Positions 17,964-26,090 of a stretch of 55,171 nt of DNA are shown here, in pieces (position 1 is the first letter of the stretch; each line of letters begins with the position of its first letter). Location of the stretch: assembly GCF_014647675.1 (NCBI RefSeq), contig NZ_BMPQ01000046.1:1-55171 (forward strand), in the 5' to 3' direction. The notes below the pieces were generated by a model, which saw only the letters and a list, made by a program, of their open reading frames with translations, was not told the DNA's origin and ran no database searches. The position numbers and the translations under genes were made by a program. Source of the DNA: Streptomyces flaveus (GTDB lineage Bacteria; Actinomycetota; Actinomycetes; Streptomycetales; Streptomycetaceae).

Positions 17964-17990
17964 TGAGCTGTACTGAGATTTGTGGAGTCC
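17964..17990 (+). repeat. left terminal inverted repeat of the IS
   Basis: Starts TGAGCTGTACTGAG and ends TTTGTGGAGTCC. It matches the reverse complement of 19241-19267 at about 21 of 27 positions. It has the 5'-TG typical of IS3 ends. Confidence 0.7.
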
Positions 17991-18035
17991 CTGATGCCAG
18001 GGTTACGGTCCTGGCGAAGGAGATCCACCAGCACC

Positions 18036-18347
18036 ATGCCAGCACCCCGTAAGTACCCCGATGAACTCCGTGAGCGGGCGGTCCGCGAGGTCCGCACCAC
18101 CGGCCGCCCGATCGCGTACGTCGCGAAGGACCTCGGCATCCACAAGGAGGCCCTGCGCGGCTGGGTCCGCCAGGCCGAGGCCGACCATGGCGAGCGTGAC
18201 GACCGGCTCACTACCGCCGAGCGCGACGAGCTGAAGCAACTCCGCAAGGAGAACGCCGAGTTGAGGCGGGCGAACGAGATCCTCAAAGCCGCCTCGGTGT
18301 TTTTTGCCCAGGAGATCGACCGTCCCCGGACGAGGCCGAGCAGGTGA
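18036..18347 (+). CDS. IS3-family transposase OrfA
   Basis: A 103-residue protein. A helix-turn-helix is in KYPDELRERAVREVRTTGRPIAYVAKDLGIHKEALRGWVRQAEA, followed by a leucine-zipper-like coiled coil LKQLRKENAELRRANEILKAAS. It ends with the usual FFAQEIDRP segment. It binds the IS ends and regulates or joins OrfB. The stop overlaps the OrfB GTG (GTGA). A TTTTTTG run at 18299-18305 could allow -1 slippage to give an OrfAB fusion, as is common in this family. Confidence 0.88.
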   Translation: MPAPRKYPDELRERAVREVRTTGRPIAYVAKDLGIHKEALRGWVRQAEADHGERDDRLTTAERDELKQLRKENAELRRANEILKAASVFFAQEIDRPRTRPSR

Positions 18348-19228
18348 TCGACCACCTGCGTGACAACGGTCTCGGGGTCGATCCCGTCTGTCGGGTGCTG
18401 GACCTGTCGCCGTCGACGTATTTCGCCCGCAAGAAGCGGCCGAAGTCGGCCCGCCGGCTCCGCGACGAACAGCTCATGCCGGTGATCGAGGAGATCCACG
18501 TGGAATCGGGCGGGACCTACGGCGCCCGTCGGATCACGCGCGCTCTGCGGCGCAAGGGTGTCGAGGTGGCCCGCTGCACCGTCGAGCGGCTCATGGCCGA
18601 GCTCGGCCTGGAGGGCGTGATCCGTGGCCGACGGCGCCGCACCACGATCCCGGAGCCTTCGGCGCCCCGTCCGCCGGACCTGGTGGACCGCAACTTCACC
18701 GCGGCGCGGCCCGATCAGCTGTGGGTGGCTGACATGACCTATGTCCGCACGTGGTCGGGCTGGGCATATGTGGCGTTCGTACTGGACGTGTACTCACGGA
18801 TGATCGTCGGCTGGCAGGTCGCCGACCACATGCGGACCGAACTGCCCCTGGAAGCCCTGGAGACGGCGCTGTGGCGCCGGAGAATCAAGAAGGACTCCGG
18901 CCTCATTCACCACAGCGACAGGGGTTCGCAATATGTGTCGATTCGCTACACCGGCCGGTTGGCCGACATCGGCGCCTCCGCGTCGGTCGGTTCCGTCGCG
19001 GACTCGTATGACAACGCCATGGCCGAGGCGCTGAACGGCACTTTCAAGGCCGAGCTGATCGAGATGCAGGGCCCTTGGAAGGACCCTGCCCAGGTCGAGC
19101 GGGCGATCTTCCAGTGGGTCACGTGGTACAACGAAGAACGTCTTCACTCCGCGCTCGACTACGTGCCACCCGCCGAGTACGAACGCGACTTCTGGCAGAG
19201 CCAGGAGCACACCCCGCAGTCCGCCTGA
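18344..19228 (+). CDS. IS3-family transposase OrfB (DDE integrase core)
   Basis: A 294-residue transposase. An N-terminal HTH_21-type region (YGARRITRALRRKGVEVARCTVERLMAELGLEG) precedes the rve/DDE core. The core has the first Asp in LWVADMTYV, the second in YVAFVLDVYSRMIVGW..HSDRGSQY and the Glu in NAMAEALNGTFKAELI. The end WVTWYNEERLHSALDYVPPAEYE is typical. All catalytic residues appear present. The GTG start at 18344 overlaps orfA, and the frame is -1 relative to it. Confidence 0.9.
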   Translation: MIDHLRDNGLGVDPVCRVLDLSPSTYFARKKRPKSARRLRDEQLMPVIEEIHVESGGTYGARRITRALRRKGVEVARCTVERLMAELGLEGVIRGRRRRTTIPEPSAPRPPDLVDRNFTAARPDQLWVADMTYVRTWSGWAYVAFVLDVYSRMIVGWQVADHMRTELPLEALETALWRRRIKKDSGLIHHSDRGSQYVSIRYTGRLADIGASASVGSVADSYDNAMAEALNGTFKAELIEMQGPWKDPAQVERAIFQWVTWYNEERLHSALDYVPPAEYERDFWQSQEHTPQSA

Positions 19229-19240
19229 AACAAGATCACC

Positions 19241-19267
19241 GGACTCTACGAAACTCGGGGCAGCTCA
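19241..19267 (-). repeat. right terminal inverted repeat of the IS
   Basis: Begins GGACTCTACGAAACTCG and ends CAGCTCA. It is the inverted partner of 17964-17990. It lies 13 bp after the OrfB stop. An unrelated open frame starts immediately beyond it. Confidence 0.7.
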
Positions 19268-20257
19268 AAACGCCTCCAGTCCCGGGAGCTGGGCCAGGGA
19301 TTCGCCCTGGCCGTGGCCAAGCACACCCTCGGCCGACGGTACCCGGACCATGTCGTGTCGATCGTCGGCGCCGACAGCGTCATACGTGCCGGGTGGCCCA
19401 AAGGACCGTCAGGCTTCCAGTACCGCCCCGATTTCTTCGCCGAGGTCTGGAAGCCGGGCGAGCCGTCCCGGGTCTTCCTGATAGCGAGCAAGGGTAACCA
19501 CAGCGGAGCCAAGCGGTCCTACGACCAGCTCGCCTCGGCCTCGGCTCATGTGGAGGCCATGCACGTCGGAACGTGGAACGAGACGCCGTGCTTCGTCTTC
19601 GGCACGGAGTTGCCGATGGAAGGGCCTGTCACGGTCCATGCCCTCCACGCCCGCGGAACCGGCGGCGTACTGCACGGCACCTCGAAGCACCCCCTGCGGA
19701 ACCTGGACGGCGTCGCCGAGAACGAGAACATCATGCCGGGGATCCTGCCTCCCGCCGAAGGAGACGAAGTCCCCTCTCCCGAACCTGGCTTCTACGTCGG
19801 ACCGCAGTACGAGGCGTGGTTCCAGCACGTCCTGGCGCGGACCGCGACAGCCGGAGTGACGGCCTTCGCCGGTGACGGCGACACCACCGCCCAGTACCTG
19901 ACCACGCGCCAAGGAAGCCAGCGCTTCACGACCGGCTTCGCGCACGCGGCCGCCGGCAGTGTCCAGGACGCGGAGTACGAGCTGCTCGGCATCCCCTTCG
20001 TCGGCACAGATCACGTGTTCCGGCTCAACAACAAGCGTGTCGAGGCATTCTCCGGCGTCGCGGCCGATCTCTTCCAACTGCTCTCGCCGAGGAACGACGA
20101 CGGGCGGCGGACCCCGGGAAAGGTCGAGCAGTACCGCAGCGCCGTCCATTCCCTCCGCGGATCGTGGTCCGACCGGACCTGGGACCCGAAGTGGGGCGGT
20201 CCCGTCTCGGTGCACGAGGACGGCACCGTCCTGGCGATGCGCTTGCTACGGCTTTGA
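19268..20257 (+). pseudogene. unknown protein, 5' end removed by the IS
   Basis: The frame is open from the first base after the IS right repeat and reads KRLQSRELGQGFALAVAKHTLG before the first usable start, a GTG at 19313. The coding text therefore continues into the IS, and the original start is gone. The visible 329 codons show no family I can name. YRPDFFAEVW followed by VFLIASKGNH has the shape of a nuclease core (PD...xxK), but the acidic residue before the xK is not there, so this is weak. It lies beside, and converges with, the McrBC-like pair. It may be a lost partner of that locus. A shortened product of 314 residues from GTG 19313 is possible. Confidence 0.55.
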
Positions 20258-20744
20258 GGGCCGGTCGGCGAGGCAACAAGCCTGACGCCAGCCTGCTGCC
20301 CCGTCGGGCTCGTCCGCCGCAGACGGGTGGACGCACCTCCCTCGATGGAACGGACTGAACCAGACGCCCAACGCCATGGGATCGACTCCGAGAGCCGCTC
20401 CCATGGCGTCTTCATCGATGCCGTTCACCGAGTCGCCGTAGCCACTCACCGTCCCTGTCCTCGGAGACGTTGTCCCCGAGCGCAAGAACAGCCACGCGAC
20501 ACAGTCGAGGAGCTCGTACCGCTCCAAAGTCATGGCCGTCTGATCGCATCACGCGAGGCGACAGCGGTCCTCACTGCACGGGGCGAAGGAGCCGTCCCGC
20601 TCACCTGGACTGACATTCCATCAGACAAGCGCCACAGTGAGGTCCTGTTCTGTCGACCGAGTAAGAAGACGGATCCTCCGACGGAGCTGTACCACCTGGA
20701 CTCGGCACACGGTTGCGTACCTGACACCTCCTGGATCATTGCGG
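20258..20744. other. no convincing gene
   Basis: A 487-bp gap between the convergent unknown gene and mcrC. A plus-strand frame at 20327-20788 and a minus-strand frame at 20246-20533 are open, but both have irregular codon use, no ribosome binding site and no recognisable motif. No hairpin with a T-run was found. Confidence 0.5.
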
Positions 20745-21941
20745 TCACAGTCGCACCATGCGCTCGGCCAAAGCACTCACCGCTCTGAGAAGTACCGCCG
20801 GGGCCTGGCCGAGATCAAGAGCGTGCTGGTGCAGCACGATCCCGGAACGGCGCATCACGTGGCCGGCGTGTGGTGCATTGCCCTTCGCGTACACAAGGTG
20901 CCCGTTGTTCAGCCCGAGGGAGGTGCAATACGCCAGCATCTGGTAGAGATCGGCATCGGGATACCCTTGCGGTCTGCCCGCCTTGTATTTCGCGTCGGCC
21001 ACGGCCAGCGGAACTCCGGATTCTCCGTACCAGACGAGGTCCGGTCGCATTCGGATGGCGCCGCCCTCATCCAGGTAGACGTTCCCGTCCTGAAGCGTGC
21101 CGTGCCCGCCGTACGGGGTCAGGGCCTCACGGAGGGCGACGCAGACGAAATCCTCGAAAACCCTGTTCATGTCGAAGAGGAAGCCATTCATCCGCAGACC
21201 GCCCGGCAGATGCTCAACCGACGCCCCGTCCAGTACGAGGCCTGCCAGTTGGAGGGCGTTGTGATATCGAGCGTTGAGGCGGTTCGGCTGCCAGCTGGGA
21301 ACCGCCTGCCCTCTCACCAGTGGCGTGACGTTCGCGAGCCTGCCCCGCTGGTGCATGAGGCGCGTGCGTACGACTCGGGGAACATCAGGCAGGCGCAGCA
21401 GTCGCTCCACCGCCGCCCGCAGTATGCGGTTCTCGGCGATGTCCGTGGTGAACTCGTCGTACGCGACCTCAACAGGCATCGGGGATCCGAATCGGCGTCG
21501 GATCTGCTCGGCTTCGCGGATCCGGCCTCGTACGACGAACGCCGTGGCTTCGGCGGGCCGATAGCCCTGCAGAAGACCCTGCCGTAGCGCTCGGTCCGTC
21601 TGCCGCTCCACTGCGTGGGCGAAAGCGGGCAGCAGTTCGTCGTGTCCGGCGACATCAACCGCTCTCTCCCGCCAGCCATGTGGGTAGAGGCTGTAGCCGA
21701 GAAGGAAGAACAGGCGCTCGATGGGCACCTTGGGGGTGATCCGTAGTCTGGTGGTCTCGCCTCCCGGGACGTCGAGTGCCACGGCCCCCACTTTGCTTCC
21801 CGCCCGTAGCCGCCACAGCCCCGGCTCGTACGGATCGGGAACGGCGTCCACGATCTTCGACGCTGCCAGAGCTCGCCCTGCCGCGTCCGGGAGGGGCACA
21901 GCTTTCGCCGGGGCGTGTTCAACAAGGTGAACCTCGGTCAC
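20745..21941 (-). CDS. mcrC: McrC-like restriction endonuclease subunit
   Basis: A 398-residue protein. The N-terminal half has LRITPKVPIERLFFLLGYS, and the middle FDMNRVFEDFVCVALREAL, both typical of McrC/5-methylcytosine restriction subunits. The nuclease core is RPDLVWYG with Asp301, then VADAKYK with Asp316 and Lys318, a complete PD-(D/E)xK motif. It would cut DNA when powered by the McrB-like partner. The GTG start overlaps the upstream stop by 4 bases, so the two subunits are coupled. It appears intact. Confidence 0.85.
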   Translation of the reverse strand: MTEVHLVEHAPAKAVPLPDAAGRALAASKIVDAVPDPYEPGLWRLRAGSKVGAVALDVPGGETTRLRITPKVPIERLFFLLGYSLYPHGWRERAVDVAGHDELLPAFAHAVERQTDRALRQGLLQGYRPAEATAFVVRGRIREAEQIRRRFGSPMPVEVAYDEFTTDIAENRILRAAVERLLRLPDVPRVVRTRLMHQRGRLANVTPLVRGQAVPSWQPNRLNARYHNALQLAGLVLDGASVEHLPGGLRMNGFLFDMNRVFEDFVCVALREALTPYGGHGTLQDGNVYLDEGGAIRMRPDLVWYGESGVPLAVADAKYKAGRPQGYPDADLYQMLAYCTSLGLNNGHLVYAKGNAPHAGHVMRRSGIVLHQHALDLGQAPAVLLRAVSALAERMVRL

Positions 21942-23797
21942 GGCCTGCCAGGGCCTTCCCCAGTGTCATCCATTTCCGGTGCTCTGCGCGCGGCCACGGA
22001 GGCCCGCAGCGCCGCCAGCCCGTACCGCTTCTCGATGTCCACGCCTTCCCCGTAGTGGTGTTCTTCCAGCAGAGGCAGGATCTTCGTCCGCCAGGTGCGT
22101 TCCAGTCCGCCTTCCCGGTAGACGCCGGGCTTCATCAGGTACGAGGGTCCGATCCGGAAGTCGGCTTCGTCGATGCGGGCGTTGAGGGCGTCCAGCAGAT
22201 CGGCCGGCTCGGTGTCCTTCTCCTCGCCCTCCAGCCAGCGCCTCAGCAGTCCGCTGGTCGGCTCGGTTCCCGGGGAAAGTTCCACGAAGGCGAACCGCCG
22301 TCGCATAGCCGCGTCCACCAGTGCGATGGAACGATCGGCGGTGTTCATCGTGCCGATGATGAACAGGTTCCGGGGCAGGGCGAAGCCCTCGCCCGAATAG
22401 GTCAACCGAACCGACTTCTTGCGGTACTCCAGCAGGAAGTACAACTCGCCGAAGACCTTGGCCAGATTGGCGCGGTTGATCTCGTCGATGATCAGAAAGT
22501 AAGGGATGTGCCGATTGCCCTCCCGACCGGCGAGGTCGGCCAGTTCCCGCAGCGGGCCGGGGGTCAGCCGGAACGCGACCTCGTGTGTGTCCGGGTCCTC
22601 CCGAGGCCGGAACCCCTCGAAGAAGTCCTCGTACGCGTAACTGGGATGGAACTGGACCAGCTTGACCTGCTCGGGGCCGCCGCCCAGGAATTCGGCGAGC
22701 TCCTGCGCGAGGTAGGTCTTTCCCGTTCCGGGCGGCCCGTAGAAGATCAGCTGGCGTTCGTCCCAGAGCAGGTCACGTACCTCGCTCAGCCATTCAAGGT
22801 GATGGACGTTGAGCTTCTTGCGCAGCGCTTCGTCGGGCTGAGGGAACTCCAGTTCACGGCGCGCGACGATGGCCTGAATCGCGATGCCGGATGTGTCGGT
22901 GGACTCCTCAGCCACCTTCTCCAACTCCGCGTCGGAGGACCACAGCCCGTCGAGGATGCCCTTGACCGCCGTCAGATCGACCAGGTCGTGTCCGGTGTTC
23001 AGCTTCTGCTGGAGCTCCTCTGCGAGCTCGTCATACGGGTAACCCTCGCTCGCCCACTCCACCGGGCGTCGCAGAACGCTCCGCCCGTGCTCCGAGGCGA
23101 TCTGCTCGGCGTTCCCCGTGATCTCACCGACGTACAACTCACCACCGGAGAACACGCAGACAGTGTCTCCCAGTCTCATCCGGGAGAGGAAGGCGTGGAA
23201 TTCGTCCACGAACCGTGCCTTCTGGCTGTAGGTGACCGCCGACTCGTAGTCCTCTTCCACGATGACGCGCAACCGCTCCTTGCTGATGCCCGGGCTCACC
23301 CCCGGCCTCAGCCGGTCCGCGGCGAGCGTCACGCGGTCCCTGGAGCGCCACATCTGGTCGCCCGGGCTGAGGCTGGTGATGTCGGGGTCGCGGACCAGCC
23401 ATGCGCGGCTGGGGCCGGCCGAAGCCTGTTCCAGGAAGTCGGCGAGCGGCCGACCGTCGGCGGTCTTCCACTCCAGCCAGCCGTTGGCACTGCGGCCGAG
23501 GAGGATCTCCGCCGCGGCCGACGGTGAGTTGCACTCGACGTCACGGACGACCTCCAACCACCCGGGCCAGGTCGTCGTCTCCTTGATCGTGCCTTCTTCC
23601 CACAGTTGTTCCCGCAGTCGGTGGGAGGACGGCATCCGCACGGGGAAGGAGGGTACGACGTCGGAGCGGGCCGGCGAACCGGCCAGGACCACCATTTTCT
23701 GGCTGCCGTTGGTTCCCTTCTCCGTGAGCAACCGCCCGCGCGCCATGGGTCCGCCGCGTGGCAGGCGCAGCAGGAACTCCGGGTACTCCTCGGTCAT
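21938..23797 (-). CDS. mcrB: McrB-like AAA+ restriction subunit with unusual N-terminus
   Basis: A 619-residue protein. Residues about 350-500 form the McrB-type AAA+ motor: Walker A GPPGTGKT (354-361), Walker B FLIIDEINRAN (434-444), and the McrB hallmark GTMNTADRS (482-490) followed by MRRRF. The N-terminal 340 residues differ from E. coli McrB. Residues about 88-124 (VECNSPSAAAEILLGRSANGW) look like DUF4357. Residues about 180-250 (FLSRMRLGDTVCVF, then LYVGEITGN and RRPVEW) resemble the small beta-barrel, PUA/EVE-like reader folds seen in other restriction proteins. These would set the DNA specificity (inference). GTP or ATP use is unknown. Coupled to mcrC. Confidence 0.83.
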   Translation of the reverse strand: MTEEYPEFLLRLPRGGPMARGRLLTEKGTNGSQKMVVLAGSPARSDVVPSFPVRMPSSHRLREQLWEEGTIKETTTWPGWLEVVRDVECNSPSAAAEILLGRSANGWLEWKTADGRPLADFLEQASAGPSRAWLVRDPDITSLSPGDQMWRSRDRVTLAADRLRPGVSPGISKERLRVIVEEDYESAVTYSQKARFVDEFHAFLSRMRLGDTVCVFSGGELYVGEITGNAEQIASEHGRSVLRRPVEWASEGYPYDELAEELQQKLNTGHDLVDLTAVKGILDGLWSSDAELEKVAEESTDTSGIAIQAIVARRELEFPQPDEALRKKLNVHHLEWLSEVRDLLWDERQLIFYGPPGTGKTYLAQELAEFLGGGPEQVKLVQFHPSYAYEDFFEGFRPREDPDTHEVAFRLTPGPLRELADLAGREGNRHIPYFLIIDEINRANLAKVFGELYFLLEYRKKSVRLTYSGEGFALPRNLFIIGTMNTADRSIALVDAAMRRRFAFVELSPGTEPTSGLLRRWLEGEEKDTEPADLLDALNARIDEADFRIGPSYLMKPGVYREGGLERTWRTKILPLLEEHHYGEGVDIEKRYGLAALRASVAARRAPEMDDTGEGPGRP

Positions 23798-24111
23798 CCT
23801 TCTCCCCAGTCGCTCAAGTCAGTGGCAGGAACTTACGTCGTGGCATGATCCCAGGCGCCCTCTGGGAGCAGCCGGATGTCCCGGCAAGCCGACCTCGGGC
23901 ACAGCTGTGGAGGCCGCACTTTTATCCGGACAGCTATCCGGACAGCGCCAAGTCCACTTCCTCTCATGACATTCGGGCATTCCGCGGTCGGTACGCGCCG
24001 GTATCACAGCTTTAGGAGCGTTTTCCGGCCAGCGGTCGAAGCCCGGATTGCCCTCCGAAGCATGCTGCGCTCATGATCTGTTCCGACGGGGAATGGTCAT
24101 GAGGGGGAACG
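23798..24111. other. intergenic region upstream of mcrBC
   Basis: Divergent region between mcrB (minus) and the unknown gene at 24112 (plus). It contains the tandem repeat at 23923-23946. The DNA is slightly AT-richer near 23940-24010 than its surroundings. No other feature is clear. Confidence 0.5.
23923..23946. repeat. tandem 12-bp direct repeat
   Basis: TATCCGGACAGC occurs twice back to back (23923-23934 and 23935-23946), about 130 bp upstream of the mcrB start. Perfect tandem repeats in a promoter region are often binding sites for a regulator, with one copy per helical turn or so. No regulator for it is encoded nearby. Confidence 0.6.
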
Positions 24112-24795
24112 GTGAGAAGCGGAACGACGGCGGCGGGGAAGCCGCGGGCGGAGACTCTGCCCGCGGCACTGGGCATGTCGGTGTCGGAGCTCGTGCATGC
24201 GGTGGGCGGCTTCGAGGGTGACCCGGCCGAGATGGTTCGGGCCTCGGTGCGGACGGCTGAGCGAGCGTTCGCCGAACTCGACGCTTGTGACGACGTGATC
24301 GACAAGGCCTCGGAGGATGGAGGGGAGATCGCGGACCGCCTACGTACGCATCCCTCCGCGGAGTCCGTGGCGGACGTCCCCGCCGAGCTGAAAGAGTTGG
24401 CGACCGTCGCTGCACGGGTGCGAAGCACCGATGAAACCCGTCGGCTGCTGAACCGCGTACTGGGCAGGGAGGACCGGGACGCGTTCACGCCCGCCGCCGT
24501 CGTCCCCCTCACCGCCGACGCCCTCCCCAGGCTCCCGTCCGCCTACGCCGAACCCGACGACTATACGGACCTCTTCGCGGTTGCCGGCCGCGAGGAGCAG
24601 CTGAGGCCCCAGTTGAGACTCGTGCACACGGATCGGATCGCTCGCGTGGCCTCGCACCTAGTGACCATGGTGGAACGAGTGGCCGCGACCGGTTTCGTCG
24701 ACAAGCGGTTCACCGCTGAGTCACTTCGCGAGGCGCACCGCGCGTACGAGTTGTGGGAAAGGTGCCTGGCTGAGCGCCGACGTGACCTGAGCTAG
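24112..24795 (+). CDS. protein of unknown function
   Basis: A 227-residue, acidic, largely helical protein that I do not recognise. It starts MRSGTTAAGKPRAETL and has alanine/glutamate-rich helices (MVRASVRTAERAFAELDACDDVIDKASEDGG), a proline-rich centre, and a C-terminal helix ending LWERCLAERRRDLS. No signal peptide, membrane segment or catalytic motif is seen. GTG start with GGGGAACG upstream. It is divergent from the restriction pair and converges with the CHAT gene, whose stop is 9 bases away. Its codon bias is normal, so it is probably real. Confidence 0.6.
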   Translation: MRSGTTAAGKPRAETLPAALGMSVSELVHAVGGFEGDPAEMVRASVRTAERAFAELDACDDVIDKASEDGGEIADRLRTHPSAESVADVPAELKELATVAARVRSTDETRRLLNRVLGREDRDAFTPAAVVPLTADALPRLPSAYAEPDDYTDLFAVAGREEQLRPQLRLVHTDRIARVASHLVTMVERVAATGFVDKRFTAESLREAHRAYELWERCLAERRRDLS

Positions 24796-24804
24796 GAAGG
24801 TCGT

Positions 24805-25665
24805 TCACACAGCACCGGTGATCTTGAAAGTGCCCCAGAACAGCGGGTTCCCGGCGACCTGTTGATCCAGGTAGCCGCGCCAGTCCGGAAGCACCGAGCT
24901 GATGGCCGATTCGGCGGAGATCACCGGCCCTTGCTGAGAGGGCACTCGCCACTGATGCGCACGCAGATATCGGATCGTGTCGGCGTAGGCGGCGTTGGGG
25001 GCCATGCCGGAGCCGAGGTGGGCGTGGAGCACTGCGGAGAAGACGACACCTTGCAGATCTGTGATCTCCCACAGTGTGGAGATTACCGCTCTTGCTCCAC
25101 GAGCCAGGAACGCGGACTCGAGGCTGCGCAGGGTCTGCACAGTTCGTCCAGTGCCTTCGTGCACGCCTGTTCGGCAAGCGTTCAGGACGACCAGGTCGAC
25201 GGTGGAGAAGTCGCCCTCGGCGAGGATCCTGCTTGCCGTCAGTGTGGCCTCTCCCAGTGAACTGCCGCGCAGCGCAAGCCCGGTGGCCCAACGATTCGAA
25301 TGTGGAAGGCCATGTGATGCCACGTGGACGATTCGCGCTCTGGACATCGCGTGCAAGGCTCGGGCCGGGGTCGCTTCCTCTTGCCGAAGCATTTCCGCGC
25401 TGCCGTGAAGGTCGGTGATCAGCACGGCTTCGTGGAGCGGACCGCCGATCGAGGCGATGTCGGGAAGGTGGCCGCCACCGTGCGCGACCACCATCACTTC
25501 GACCCCCGCAGCGTGTCGTTGGGACCTCTGAATGGCGGACACGAGACGAGCTGTGGGCGCATACGTGATGTGGTCAAAGGCATCACTCAATGTCACGGTG
25601 CGCTCGTTGTCGAGCGGAGCGGCATGAAGAGGCAACAGTTCCAGCGGAGCCGTGGGGCTGAGCAT
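24805..25665 (-). CDS. orphan CHAT-domain (caspase-like) protein
   Basis: A 286-residue protein made only of the CHAT peptidase fold. It has LELLPLHAAPL at the start, the catalytic His118 in RIVHVASHG and Cys164 in DLVVLNACRTG, then ARGARAVISTLWEITD. CHAT proteases usually form the C-terminus of longer TPR proteins. Here the protein starts inside the domain's first strand region. The frame upstream (25666-25746) is open only for unrelated text before a stop, so this may be the surviving C-terminal part of a longer gene. ATG 25665 is taken as start, with no good ribosome binding site. It sits close to the McrBC-like locus. Confidence 0.72.
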   Translation of the reverse strand: MLSPTAPLELLPLHAAPLDNERTVTLSDAFDHITYAPTARLVSAIQRSQRHAAGVEVMVVAHGGGHLPDIASIGGPLHEAVLITDLHGSAEMLRQEEATPARALHAMSRARIVHVASHGLPHSNRWATGLALRGSSLGEATLTASRILAEGDFSTVDLVVLNACRTGVHEGTGRTVQTLRSLESAFLARGARAVISTLWEITDLQGVVFSAVLHAHLGSGMAPNAAYADTIRYLRAHQWRVPSQQGPVISAESAISSVLPDWRGYLDQQVAGNPLFWGTFKITGAV

Positions 25666-26090
25666 CAACCGATCGCATCCTCGTCGAGATGATGGCCAAG
25701 GGACCGGACGCCTGACCAGCGACGACTGGCACGGTGTGTGGTCTCAGTCCTGGTCTCATTCACCACCGTCCGTTGCCGTTCAGGAGGCCCCTCTCCGCTG
25801 CAGAGGTGTTGGACCGCGCTTGGAGCCGTGCGATGACAGCAGGATGTTCGTGACGGTCACACTCGGCCGCCTTCCTTGTACGGGGAGCCACACCCGGTCT
25901 TGCTTGTGTCAAGCGCCACACCCGGTGCCGTGGCGCTCCGTTGTGTTGACGTCCACAGGGGGGTCACCAGGTTCTTCCCGTGACGGTCGGCTCGCCAGTT
26001 CCCGCGGGATGGCGTGCGTCGCCGAGGCAGTGGCGGTCCAAGTCCGATAGCAATCGGTCGAGTTCGGCCATTGACGGGTGCGGCGGCGGC
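25666..26090. other. gene-poor intergenic stretch with short repeats
   Basis: No gene seen. It holds a 12-bp direct repeat GCCACACCCGGT (25887-25898 and 25915-25926). There is also a hairpin with the 8-bp stem AGCGCCAC/GTGGCGCT at 25912-25937. If the CHAT gene was once longer, its missing part has been replaced here. Confidence 0.45.

Larger units (their letters stand above)
17964..19267 (+). mobile_element. IS3-family insertion sequence
   Basis: About 1.3 kb with orfA and orfB of the IS3 type between imperfect terminal inverted repeats. The left repeat, 17964-17990, begins TGAGCTG and ends GTGGAGTCC. The right repeat, 19241-19267, begins GGACTCTAC and ends CAGCTCA. About 21 of 27 positions agree. 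Both reading frames are intact, so it could still be active. The bases just outside the repeats do not give an obvious target duplication. The right end abuts the middle of another open frame (from 19268). Confidence 0.82.

Noticed and set aside
17964..19267. Target-site duplication for the IS
   Set aside because: The bases flanking the repeats (ACC and AAA) do not match, so no duplication can be claimed.
20327..20788. Plus-strand frame of 153 codons between the unknown gene and mcrC
   Set aside because: It overlaps the mcrC end, lacks a Shine-Dalgarno and shows poor codon periodicity.
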